Part shown: one piece after another, positions 53,977-62,549 of the stretch
Layout of the letters: each line of letters starts with the position of its first letter
Numbering within the stretch: the stretch's first letter is position 1
Assembly: GCA_016938175.1 (NCBI GenBank)
Contig: JAFGVE010000005.1
Coordinates: 1 to 64,000 of the forward strand
Source: Campylobacterales bacterium
Lineage (GTDB): Bacteria; Campylobacterota; Campylobacteria; Campylobacterales; Sulfurimonadaceae
Reading direction: 5' to 3'
Length of the DNA: 64,000 nucleotides
Translations under genes and position numbers: made by a program
Notes under the pieces: model-generated
The model's database searches: none
What the model was told of the DNA's origin: nothing
What the model saw: only the letters and a program-made list of their open reading frames with translations

Positions 53977-55649
53977 TATATGACATCTGTATAATCGGAA
54001 GCGGTGCAGGTGGCTCTCCTGTAGCTTATGAACTTGCGAATGCAGGATATAAAGTTGTTGTTTTGGAAAAAGGGAACTACTACACAGAAGAGGATTTTAG
54101 TAAAGATGAAGTCGCTGTCTGTAGAAGAGAGTTGTACACTCCACCACTACATGAGCAAAAACACATTATAAATGAGTACTCTGCTTCTGGAAAGTATACA
54201 CGTTATGATGGGGAAGAGTCTGGCTGGAACTTCTGGAATGGTTCTATGGTTGGAGGCTCTTCAAATCTTATGAGCGGTTACTTTCATAGAATGAAACCAA
54301 ATGATTTTGAACTCAGAAGTGTTTATGGTGAGATTAAAGGGGCTAATGTCGTTGACTGGCCTATATCTTATGAAGAGTTAGAACCATACTATGAAAAAGT
54401 CGAACGCATTATAGGAGTAAGTGGCAAGGTTAAAGAACATACATACCAAGAACCCCGCTCAACACCTGACTTTCCATATCCAGCACTCAAAACAAGTAAA
54501 GTCACAAAATGGTTTGATGCGGCTTGCGAAGAACTTGATATTGAATTTTTTGAGACACCTAGAGCGATATTGAGCCAAAATGCACTCAACAGAGATGCCT
54601 GTTACTACTCAAATTTTTGTGGTTCTTACGGATGTTCTAGTGGTGCAAAAGGGAGTGCAAGAGCAGCCCTACTACAAAAATGCGATGCAAAAATTATTAC
54701 TGATGCCTTTGTATATAGACTTGAAGCCAAAGAGGGTCGTGTAACAAAAGCTTACTACTACACAAAAAACAGAATTAAGCATAGTATTAATGCCAAAATA
54801 TTTGTTCTCGCTGCCCAAGCCATAGAGACTTCACGTTTGCTCTTAAACTCTAGTTCCAAAGAGTTTCCACACGGCTTAGCAAACAGTAACAAAGAGGTTG
54901 GGAAAAACCTTATTTTTTCTGCTGGCGGTGCAGGAAGTGGACGTTTTATTTTTGAAAAGCTGACACCAGAAGCACAAAAAGAGCTTATGGAGCCAGGTGT
55001 TTTTTTTAACAGAAGCTTGCAAAATGAGTACGACTATGACGATGGATGTAGAAAATACAAGGGCGGTACTATAGATTTTCTTTTTGAACACCAAAATGTC
55101 ATCTCTAGAGCAACACAGGAGATCTATAATGAAGAGGGAAACCTTATCTGGGGAGAGGAACTACAAAAAAAGATTCACAAGCGTTTAACAAGCTCAAGAG
55201 TCCTCACCTTTGAAATATTTAATGACTGGTTGCCAACTGACAACTGTAACGTAAACGTAGATGCAAATGTAAAAGATATCTACGGGGTTCCTGTCGGTGT
55301 TATAAATGTAAACTCGCATCCACATGATTTAGCAGTAGGAGAACATCTTGCACAGAGTGCAGTAGAGATTTTAGAACAGATGGGAGCAGTAGAAATAGAG
55401 TACTCCATCAGCAGTTCACCACCACCAAACCTTGTGGCAGGCGGATGCCGTTTTGGAGATGACCCAAGAAGCTCTGTCTTAGATAAAAACTGTAAAGCTC
55501 ATGAACTTGACAACCTTTATGTAACTGATGCCTCATTCATGCCTACTGGTGGCAGTGTTCCCTACACATGGACAATCTATGCAAACGCCTTTCGTGTTGC
55601 CGACGTCATAAAAAAAGAGATTGAGTCTAGTTTTAAAGATACAAACTAA
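53973..55649 (+). CDS. GMC-family oxidoreductase
   Basis: 558 aa flavoprotein. IIGSGAGGSPVAYELANAGY binds FAD; GWNFWNGSMVGGSSNLMSGY is the GMC block; CYYSNFCGSYGCSSGAKG is typical of gluconate-dehydrogenase large subunits; the end has VTDASFMPTGGSVPYTW. Oxidises a sugar or alcohol in the periplasm, passed by Tat with the small subunit. No cytochrome c subunit is adjacent. Substrate unknown. Confidence 0.92.
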   Translation: MIYDICIIGSGAGGSPVAYELANAGYKVVVLEKGNYYTEEDFSKDEVAVCRRELYTPPLHEQKHIINEYSASGKYTRYDGEESGWNFWNGSMVGGSSNLMSGYFHRMKPNDFELRSVYGEIKGANVVDWPISYEELEPYYEKVERIIGVSGKVKEHTYQEPRSTPDFPYPALKTSKVTKWFDAACEELDIEFFETPRAILSQNALNRDACYYSNFCGSYGCSSGAKGSARAALLQKCDAKIITDAFVYRLEAKEGRVTKAYYYTKNRIKHSINAKIFVLAAQAIETSRLLLNSSSKEFPHGLANSNKEVGKNLIFSAGGAGSGRFIFEKLTPEAQKELMEPGVFFNRSLQNEYDYDDGCRKYKGGTIDFLFEHQNVISRATQEIYNEEGNLIWGEELQKKIHKRLTSSRVLTFEIFNDWLPTDNCNVNVDANVKDIYGVPVGVINVNSHPHDLAVGEHLAQSAVEILEQMGAVEIEYSISSSPPPNLVAGGCRFGDDPRSSVLDKNCKAHELDNLYVTDASFMPTGGSVPYTWTIYANAFRVADVIKKEIESSFKDTN

Positions 55650-55715
55650 TTCAAAGCACAGAGTCATTTCTCTAAGTTATAAGATACAATTTTGCCAAAA
55701 AAGGGAGATTTTATT

Positions 55716-56102
55716 ATGCCAAAGCCAACAAACATATATGAAGAGCTCAATGCTTTAGGCGAACCTTTAGAGCCATGTAGTCTTGATCCTCTTACAGGAT
55801 ACTACAGAACTGGAAGCTGTAAGGTTACACCTGAAAACAGAGGTATTCATGCCGTATGTATCTACGCGACAGAGGAGTTTTTAGAGTACTCAAAACGTAC
55901 AGGAAATGACCTCTCCACACCAATGCCACAGTATAATTTTCCTGGTGTGAAACCGGGACAAAGTTGGTGTTTATCTGGTCCTCGCTTCGCTCAAGCAGTA
56001 AAAGATGGTATGGCACCGAAAATTTTCATACACTCTACACATCAAGCAATACTACAACTTGTAGACCTCGAAACTCTCAAATCCTGCGCTATAGATTTAT
56101 AG
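55716..56102 (+). CDS. DUF2237-family protein
   Basis: 128 aa. PLEPCSLDPLTGYYRTGSCK, GIHAVCIYATEEFLEYSKRT and PGVKPGQSWCLSGPRFAQA fit DUF2237, small proteins of unknown function with conserved Cys. Start chosen at the ATG after AGGGAGATTT. TACAAT lies about 30 bases upstream. Confidence 0.85.
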   Translation: MPKPTNIYEELNALGEPLEPCSLDPLTGYYRTGSCKVTPENRGIHAVCIYATEEFLEYSKRTGNDLSTPMPQYNFPGVKPGQSWCLSGPRFAQAVKDGMAPKIFIHSTHQAILQLVDLETLKSCAIDL

Positions 56103-56109
56103 TCAGCAG

Positions 56110-56126
56110 ACCCCTTAAAAAGGGGT
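56110..56126 (+). terminator. Hairpin after the DUF2237 gene
   Basis: ACCCCTT-AAA-AAGGGGT, seven-base perfect arms, eight bases past the stop. An A-rich stretch follows on the plus strand, so it is not a classic T-run terminator. Confidence 0.5.
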
Positions 56127-56224
56127 ATCACAAAATAAAAAAACAAAACATAACACTCTATTTTTATCACGTTTTAATATAATTTAAACTTATTATTTTA
56201 TAAAATAAATCTTATCAATTTATT

Positions 56225-56239
56225 TGCAACTAAGTTGCA
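56225..56239. promoter_or_regulatory. Inverted repeat before the barrel-cytochrome pair
   Basis: TGCAAC-TAA-GTTGCA, six-base perfect arms, 31 bases before the start of the outer-membrane barrel. The surrounding 100 bases are very A/T-rich and hold likely -10 elements. Possible operator. Confidence 0.4.
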
Positions 56240-56269
56240 TTTAAGAGTTTGACGAGTACCATTTTAAGT

Positions 56270-57133
56270 ATGAAAACACAATTTATCCCTACATTATTAC
56301 TATCAACACTCCCGCTTTTAGCGGTAGATATACAAACAGTTCACTCAAGTGCGTCACTCTATTATGAGCTACGAGACTTTTCAAATTCAGTCCAAAAAGA
56401 TGATGGAGCATTTGTTGGTGTTGGTGGAGATATTCACTACAAAGAACATGAACTTCGTTTCACCTATGAAAAAGGAAATGTCAATACAAAGCAACCACCA
56501 TTACAAGAGAATCTCAACAATGACATTCTATTCTTACGATATGGCTACAATATAAACGAAAAACTGGCATTTAATACAAACTTCATAAACGTAATGTATG
56601 ACAACATGGTACCAACTGATGAAGCAGTTGCTTATGGGCTGGGAGTTACATACTCTCCAAGTAAAGCTCTCAGTGCAAACTTTACACAATACTATACTAA
56701 TTACCAAATTTTTGAATCCTATCAAAGTGACTTAGCTCTACACTATAAATCTAGTTATGAAAAATTAAAATACAAAATCTCTCTTATAGCTAAGCACATT
56801 GACCTGAGGGACAAAGACTCTAATATCTTTAGCAAAAATGCACAAAACAACTATACAACTGCAGGTTTTAAGTTTCATTCACACTATGAGAGTTATCACT
56901 TTGGGTTTGGTGCCTACTTTGGCAAGCGTGTCTTTGCCATTATGAATGACGGTTTTAAAATTCAGCATCATGCGATGGAAATTGATAAAACTTATGCCCT
57001 AGGGATTGGAAAAACATTTGGGGATTTGGTTATACGTTATCAGTACATCTATCAAAGAGCTGTAGAGCTTCCTATGCAAAATAAAAATGTAGACATTGTA
57101 AATAACCGTTTTATTGTCAATTACAAATTTTAA
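56270..57133 (+). CDS. Outer-membrane beta-barrel protein, 287 aa
   Basis: Signal peptide to LLAVDI, then alternating barrel strands (SASLYYELRDFSNSV, LRFTYEKGN, ILFLRYGYNI) and a final VNYKF with terminal Phe. 14-18 strands are possible. Ten bases separate it from a pentaheme cytochrome, so the two probably work together. Function unknown; not a recognised porin family. Confidence 0.7.
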   Translation: MKTQFIPTLLLSTLPLLAVDIQTVHSSASLYYELRDFSNSVQKDDGAFVGVGGDIHYKEHELRFTYEKGNVNTKQPPLQENLNNDILFLRYGYNINEKLAFNTNFINVMYDNMVPTDEAVAYGLGVTYSPSKALSANFTQYYTNYQIFESYQSDLALHYKSSYEKLKYKISLIAKHIDLRDKDSNIFSKNAQNNYTTAGFKFHSHYESYHFGFGAYFGKRVFAIMNDGFKIQHHAMEIDKTYALGIGKTFGDLVIRYQYIYQRAVELPMQNKNVDIVNNRFIVNYKF

Positions 57134-57142
57134 GGAGTTATC

Positions 57143-58252
57143 ATGCGCTATCTACTCACTTTTCTATTAATGTTCAATACACTTTTTGCAAATGACAAAG
57201 TACATACATTTGCATCCAGTAGTGAATGTATGGCCTGCCACCCTGCCATTTATGAAGAGTTTAGTAGCTCTATGCACGCTAACGCAACACCGCAAAAAGA
57301 CCCTATACACAATGCTGTTTGGGATAAGCATCCACAAAAAAATAAGAAAGAGCAGTATGGATGTGGAAAGTGTCATACTCCTGCTGCAGATGATTTAGAC
57401 CATATGCTCACACAAGGCAAAAAAGCACTTCCAAAAATAGACAATGCAACTCACCAAGAGGGAATTAGCTGCGCATACTGCCATCGTATTGAGAGTATTG
57501 AGCTGCATGCAAAATCAAACACAAATATCATTGCAAAAAATGATAGAGCCTACTTTGGGACTAAAAAAGAGCATATTGACTCCCCTTTTCATGGCATCAT
57601 CACCGAGGGAAATGAGCATATGCAAAATGGAAATGTATGTATAGGGTGTCACTCACACAAAATGAATAACCACAAACTCAACGTTTGCTCAACAAACATT
57701 GACAATACAATGGATGGGGCAAACTGTGTAAGTTGCCATATGCCAAAAGTTACAGGAAGTGTCTCTGTTATGAATGAGACCAAAGAGCATACATTTCACG
57801 GCTTTGCAGGTTCACATTTTCACTCAGATATGCTTCAAAACTACGTTGACATCTCACTTCTCAGAGAGATAGATGATTTCATAGTCAACATAGACAACAG
57901 AACTTCACATGCTCTACTTCTACATCCTCTAAGAACAGCGGTACTTAAAGTAAGTATCTACAGAAATGGAGAAAAAATAAACCTAAAAGATGAGATATTT
58001 GTTCGTGTAATTGGGCATGAAGGAAAACCGGCCATGCCTTGGGCAGCGACTACTACGCTTAAAGACACAATGATTCAAGCCAATGAAAAAAGAAGTGTAC
58101 TCTATAACTTTAAACTCCAAAAAGGGGATGAAGTGAACGTAACACTCGGTTGGTATCTTGTCAATCCAAAAGCACTGAAAATGCTAAAGTTGGAAAATGA
58201 AGATGTGGCAACAAAATTTACAGAGTTTAAAAAAGAGAGTTTCTCTTTTTAA
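57143..58252 (+). CDS. Pentaheme c-type cytochrome
   Basis: 369 aa. Signal peptide ([14 protein letters not shown]), then CMACH, CGKCH, CAYCH, CIGCH and CVSCH (five haems, about residues 29-200), and a C-terminal beta domain of about 170 residues without haems. Cytochrome c554-like arrangement. Periplasmic, or held at the outer membrane through its barrel partner. AAGGAGTT precedes the start. Confidence 0.9.
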   Translation: MRYLLTFLLMFNTLFANDKVHTFASSSECMACHPAIYEEFSSSMHANATPQKDPIHNAVWDKHPQKNKKEQYGCGKCHTPAADDLDHMLTQGKKALPKIDNATHQEGISCAYCHRIESIELHAKSNTNIIAKNDRAYFGTKKEHIDSPFHGIITEGNEHMQNGNVCIGCHSHKMNNHKLNVCSTNIDNTMDGANCVSCHMPKVTGSVSVMNETKEHTFHGFAGSHFHSDMLQNYVDISLLREIDDFIVNIDNRTSHALLLHPLRTAVLKVSIYRNGEKINLKDEIFVRVIGHEGKPAMPWAATTTLKDTMIQANEKRSVLYNFKLQKGDEVNVTLGWYLVNPKALKMLKLENEDVATKFTEFKKESFSF

Positions 58253-58499
58253 GACTCAATCACTATTTTTTTTCTACCCCTTATCAACTCTTGTGTAACA
58301 TCCTCTAGTGGCATAGGTCGTGCAAAAAGATAACCTTGTATCTCAACACATCCCTCTTGAAGTAGACACTCTAACTGCTTTGTAGTCTCCACACCCTCGG
58401 CTATAATGCCTAAATTCAAACTTTTTGATATTGCAATTATGGCTTTAATAAGTGCTACATCATCACTATTTTGAGGAATATCGTCTACAAAAACCTTTC
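58249..58499 (-). pseudogene. C-terminal remnant of an EAL-domain phosphodiesterase
   Basis: Without a start codon, this stretch reads [20 protein letters not shown], then [20 protein letters not shown], then [14 protein letters not shown] and a stop: the last third of an EAL domain that degrades cyclic di-GMP. An in-frame TGA immediately precedes it, and the catalytic EAL part is not found upstream, where a Fur-like gene ends instead. A truncated relic. Confidence 0.8.
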
Positions 58500-58544
58500 A
58501 AATAAAACAATGAAGAAGCTAAACGATACTACAGTGCTTCAAGT

Positions 58545-58889
58545 TTATTGAGTTTTTTTAAATGCATAGTGGACTACATCAGTATCCTGATTCTCTATGC
58601 TCTTTTTTAAGAGATATCCTTTTGGTGTTTTATTTACAGTTATAAGTATCTCCAAAGAGTCAAAAAACTTTATATGACGGGAGACTGTCGCATAACTCGC
58701 TCCTACGTTTGACTCTCGAAGTTTTGTAAGTAAATACTCTATACTCACAGGGTAATTCTGCTCATATAAAATCTTAAGTACTCTCTCTCTTTGGTCAGAG
58801 TAACGTAGTCCTTCTTCTTTTATTTTTGTATATATTAAAGAGCGAAAGACTTCTATGCCGGCTCTCTCTTTTGCGTTTATATAAAGCAT
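58545..58889 (-). CDS. Short Fur-like regulator
   Basis: 114 aa. GLRYSDQRERVLKILYEQNY, then SYATVSRHIKFFDSLEILIT match the winged-helix DNA-binding half of Fur/PerR. The C-terminal dimerisation/metal domain with its HHDH cluster is largely missing: it ends VVHYAFKKTQ, about 30-40 residues short. It is the last gene of the operon, two bases behind the peroxidase gene. It may regulate the operon or be a decayed Fur. Confidence 0.75.
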   Translation of the reverse strand: MLYINAKERAGIEVFRSLIYTKIKEEGLRYSDQRERVLKILYEQNYPVSIEYLLTKLRESNVGASYATVSRHIKFFDSLEILITVNKTPKGYLLKKSIENQDTDVVHYAFKKTQ

Positions 58890-58890
58890 T

Positions 58891-60168
58891 TTAGTTTCCT
58901 AACGCACCCTCAGGTGCTAAAGGTGGAATAAGATGCTCATAACGGCTATCTGTAAGTGTGTTTAAAAATGCTTCAAGTGCACGAATCTTTGTATCTGTAA
59001 GTGCCGCGGTATCATGTAACTTTGTCAAATTTATAGTTGCATTATAATCATTTGCACCCCAAGAGGCATTTGTCTCTGGATTTATAGAATGGTCACCATT
59101 TCCAGCCATGTGGTCATAAAACTCTAAAACAGTTCGTAATTTACTAAAGACACCATTGTTCATATATGGTCCCGTTACTGCTACGTTACGTAAGCTTGGT
59201 ACTTTTGTTTTGCCTAAATGTAGAGTAAAGTTAGCATCACTACTCTGCACAGTTGCACCCAAACCTCTAAAAGTCGCATTTGCATCCTGGAGTCCTAAAG
59301 CTGCTCTTGCATCCATTGCCGATGAGTTTCTCGGTGTTCCAATGTTTTCATACTTATAGTTTGTAAAAAGCTCTTCACTCACATCATTAGGTGTCTCATC
59401 AAGAGTGTGGCACTGCGAACAGTTTGTATTTGACTCAGAAAAGAAAAGGTCAAATCCTAACTGCTCATCTATAGTCCAGTTCCCCTCACTCAAACACTCA
59501 CTCGTAAAATTTCCTGCATCTTTACAAGCTCTATATCTGTCATACTTTGAGTCAAAAGGAGCAAAAACTTCTGTTCTCTCAAAAGCAGCGATGGCACGTG
59601 TCATATTGAGATAACTTGCATTGACATCACTGAAGATATCTGCTCCATAAAGTGCTTCAAATGCTTCAACGTACAGAGGGTTCTCTTTGATTCTATCAAT
59701 TACAGAAGCCTCATCTGGCATCATCATCTCACTCATATCAAGTGGAGGTCTACCTGATTGGTCTTCCAAGGTTGCAGCACGTCCATTGTGAAACTGTCCA
59801 CCGCTATAGTTCCCATCACTCAGCTGTGAAAAGCTTGGTGAAAACATTGCATAGCTAGCAGTTGGAGTATTACGTCCACCTAAACTCACATTATCATCTC
59901 CAACTGAGAATGCACCGTGAATAAACACAGCTTGGTCTACCCCAGCCTCTCTAAAACGTGCATCAATAAACCCATGTTCTGGGTCGTGACAAGTTGCACA
60001 TGATGTATTTCTTGTGAGTGAAAGATTGGTATCAAAAAAGAGTGCTTCACCAAGCTTCTCTTGTGTGTTGAGTGTTATCGAATTTGTAGGAGACTCGGAG
60101 TCTCCTCCACCACCACATGCACTGAAAAAGAGAACTATAGCGATACTAAAGGATGTAAAAGTTTTCAA
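58891..60168 (-). CDS. Di-heme cytochrome c peroxidase-like lipoprotein
   Basis: 425 aa. Lipobox FFSAC, two haem motifs CATCH and CSQCH, and the family blocks GEALFFDTNLSLTRNTSCAT, HGFIDARF, GGRNTPTASYA, VPSLRNVAVTGPYMNNGVFS. MauG/CcpA family: reduces peroxide or oxidises a partner in the periplasm. It overlaps the porin by four bases, so it is coupled. Confidence 0.9.
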   Translation of the reverse strand: MKTFTSFSIAIVLFFSACGGGGDSESPTNSITLNTQEKLGEALFFDTNLSLTRNTSCATCHDPEHGFIDARFREAGVDQAVFIHGAFSVGDDNVSLGGRNTPTASYAMFSPSFSQLSDGNYSGGQFHNGRAATLEDQSGRPPLDMSEMMMPDEASVIDRIKENPLYVEAFEALYGADIFSDVNASYLNMTRAIAAFERTEVFAPFDSKYDRYRACKDAGNFTSECLSEGNWTIDEQLGFDLFFSESNTNCSQCHTLDETPNDVSEELFTNYKYENIGTPRNSSAMDARAALGLQDANATFRGLGATVQSSDANFTLHLGKTKVPSLRNVAVTGPYMNNGVFSKLRTVLEFYDHMAGNGDHSINPETNASWGANDYNATINLTKLHDTAALTDTKIRALEAFLNTLTDSRYEHLIPPLAPEGALGN

Positions 60169-61499
60169 AATATAAATCCTGCACTCATAGTAAATGCTTG
60201 CTCATCTGCAAGTCTTGCATCTACTCCATAGTCTCTCACACTATAGTCCGCTTTTATAACCACTTTTGGATCTGGATAGTATGCAATACCGCCCGTATAG
60301 TCATAAAATCTATTATTATCAACATACTGTGTCACACCGGTTGCATCCATATCAAGACGCTCTACCTCAGCAACTCCGTAGAGTTTATGTGTCGTGGAAA
60401 AAGAGCTTAAAACATCGTAGCCAAAAGTGATATACTGCCCATTCACGCTCTCAGAAATGCTCTGACCTATATCACTACTCAACTGTGTTACATCACCTCC
60501 AAGACTTCCATACGTTGCAAGTGCCTGAATGTCAAAACCATTCTCTTTGTAAGAGAGGTGCGCTTCAGCCATCATCATTGTTATCTCTGCGTCTGAGCTA
60601 TTTCCTGTAGTGACACCTGGTCTACTTTCACTCTGTACAGTTGAACCACCATACATAAACGATGCTCCAACATTGAGTGCTGGCGTTACATTGTAAGAGG
60701 CACGAGCTACAAAAGAGACATCATCTGTAAATTGACGTGCTCCAAGTCTTCCCTGCTGTATAAATCTTCCCTCTGTAAAGCCTCCAGCATCTGGAGAGGT
60801 AATAATTCCCGCGTAGTACTCAAAATCTTCTATCTTACCGTGTGCAAGTAGTCCATTTGTATGCCACGTTGAAGGGATAATCCAGATCTCAACTACTGGT
60901 CTCTCCGTTGTTAAAAAAGAGACTGGCTCGTGATTTAAGTTTGTTAAACCAAATGGAGTAAGAATGTGACCAACACGCAGAGCAAACTCCTCTTCTATCA
61001 AGAAGTCAAGGTAAGAGAACTCAACAATGGCATACTTGTAGTTCTTCTCATTATCACTTCTTGCTCCACCATCTTCAAACTCAATCTCTGTATTCATAAC
61101 AACCCAATCATTAAACTTAAAACCTATGTATGGAACAAAACGCACTATGTTGTACTCTGCCTTGTTTCTAGTCTCATTTGCTGTTGTAGAAGCATAGTTT
61201 TTAAAGTCCTTATACTTTTTAAACTTATACTCTCCATATCCACCGATTGATACCGTAGAGTTTGAGTGGTACACCTTAGATGCCGCTTGTCCTAAAGAGC
61301 TAAAACTCTCATACTTTTCACTACTGCTCATAGTCACATTTGCAACCTCATCAAGCAGTGAAGCATTTGTCTGCTCTTGCTCTTGCTTCATTGCCTGCAT
61401 CTCTTGTTTGAGCGTTTGTATCTCTTGATATAACTCCTCATTTGTTGCTGCCATACTCAGACTTGCAACCGTTACTACACTTAAAACTATTTTTTTCAT
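60165..61499 (-). CDS. Outer-membrane porin-like protein
   Basis: 444 aa from MKKIVLSVVTVASLSMAATN. A signal peptide, a coiled-coil stretch (EELYQEIQTLKQEMQAMKQE), then barrel strands beginning SIGGYGEYKFKKYKDF and ending FTMSAGFIF. Resembles OprO/OprP-type porins, but substrate is unknown. AAAGGAAAGAA precedes the start; the earlier Met 12 codons up is not supported. Confidence 0.8.
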   Translation of the reverse strand: MKKIVLSVVTVASLSMAATNEELYQEIQTLKQEMQAMKQEQEQTNASLLDEVANVTMSSSEKYESFSSLGQAASKVYHSNSTVSIGGYGEYKFKKYKDFKNYASTTANETRNKAEYNIVRFVPYIGFKFNDWVVMNTEIEFEDGGARSDNEKNYKYAIVEFSYLDFLIEEEFALRVGHILTPFGLTNLNHEPVSFLTTERPVVEIWIIPSTWHTNGLLAHGKIEDFEYYAGIITSPDAGGFTEGRFIQQGRLGARQFTDDVSFVARASYNVTPALNVGASFMYGGSTVQSESRPGVTTGNSSDAEITMMMAEAHLSYKENGFDIQALATYGSLGGDVTQLSSDIGQSISESVNGQYITFGYDVLSSFSTTHKLYGVAEVERLDMDATGVTQYVDNNRFYDYTGGIAYYPDPKVVIKADYSVRDYGVDARLADEQAFTMSAGFIF

Positions 61500-61512
61500 T
61501 TTCTTTCCTTTT

Positions 61513-61665
61513 TTATGATGCACTTCGCATATCAATTAATTTTTTTCTCACAGAACTTTTCTGCTTACTCTTCTTACTCTCTTCAACTCCACATCCCGTT
61601 TTACTCTTCTCGCCTGCCAAGAGTGAGCAAAGACCTACAAGACATACCAACAACACTTTTTTCAT
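61513..61665 (-). CDS. 50-aa exported peptide
   Basis: Read directly from the sequence: MKKVLLVCLVGLCSLLAGEK, then SKTGCGVEESKKSKQKSSVR and KKLIDMRSAS. It has a signal-peptide-like start and a basic, Ser-rich body with a single Cys in TGCG. ATG overlaps the hydroxylase stop (ATGA) and AAGGGAG lies upstream. No family recognised; the position in the operon and the tight coupling argue for a real gene. Confidence 0.65.
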   Translation of the reverse strand: MKKVLLVCLVGLCSLLAGEKSKTGCGVEESKKSKQKSSVRKKLIDMRSAS

Positions 61666-62546
61666 GAAGCTCCCTTACAAAATGGTCTGTAAAGCATTTC
61701 CAAAACACTTTTATAAACCCTCTCTTGAGCAAGTCCATACTCCAAATGTGTACGTGTTTTTTCTATATGTAGGGTCTCAAACAACCAGTCCCAAAGAGCT
61801 AAAGCACCTCCAAAGTTTTTAGTACTCAACTCTTTTGTATGGTGTAGCTGATGTTGATAAGGCGATATAAATATCTTCTCCAACACATCTCCATAACGCA
61901 GAGGAATATGTGAATGACGCAGATTTGCCCCAAGGATTCCAAAAATAAAGACAAATAGATTTGCGCCTACTATCTGAATGACACCTATCTTTGCTCCAAA
62001 GTAGTAAAGAAACACTCCAGTTACAAAACCCACGCTCAAAGCGTAACGCAGACCAAAAAGAACATTCTCTACAGGGTGTACTCTATAAAACGTAAGCGGG
62101 TTTAAAACCTCAGCACTATGGTGCACTTTATGAAAACGCCACAGTAATGGAACTGAGTGCATCGCTCTGTGTAACCAGTAACGTGTAAAATCACCAACTA
62201 CAAATAAACTCAGCGTATATAAAATGACTACCTTCTCTTTTGAAAGGCTCAGTGGTGCTACAAAACCAATATGATCCTGCATAAAGAGCGTTACATAAAG
62301 AGCAACATCTTTAGAACTCAAAATAAGAGGTAAAATGAAAACTACTTTTATAAACGCAACAACAACAAAATATTTGTAATCCATCAATGCAGATGTATGT
62401 GACCAAATCTTTCTCTTTTTGTACTCCTCTCTTGTTTTTGGAGCGAAGATTAAAAAGAGAGAAGCTAGAGCAAGTGCACTTACTATATAGAGCCAAAATA
62501 CTCTTTGATGCGAACTAGCAAGATAGTCTAAACCAAAGTACTCCAT
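61662..62546 (-). CDS. Sterol desaturase/fatty-acid hydroxylase family membrane protein
   Basis: 294 aa with four to five membrane helices and the di-iron His clusters HRAMH, HKVHH and HQLHH. In known members it adds hydroxyl groups to lipids with O2. It might modify an envelope lipid here. Three bases from the imelysin-like gene and overlapping the 50-aa peptide. Confidence 0.9.
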   Translation of the reverse strand: MEYFGLDYLASSHQRVFWLYIVSALALASLFLIFAPKTREEYKKRKIWSHTSALMDYKYFVVVAFIKVVFILPLILSSKDVALYVTLFMQDHIGFVAPLSLSKEKVVILYTLSLFVVGDFTRYWLHRAMHSVPLLWRFHKVHHSAEVLNPLTFYRVHPVENVLFGLRYALSVGFVTGVFLYYFGAKIGVIQIVGANLFVFIFGILGANLRHSHIPLRYGDVLEKIFISPYQHQLHHTKELSTKNFGGALALWDWLFETLHIEKTRTHLEYGLAQERVYKSVLEMLYRPFCKGAS

Positions 62547-62549
62547 GCT

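Noticed and set aside
61442..61822. Plus-strand 126-codon frame across the porin, peptide and hydroxylase
   Set aside because: Antisense to three coupled genes; it is an artefact of their coding on the other strand.
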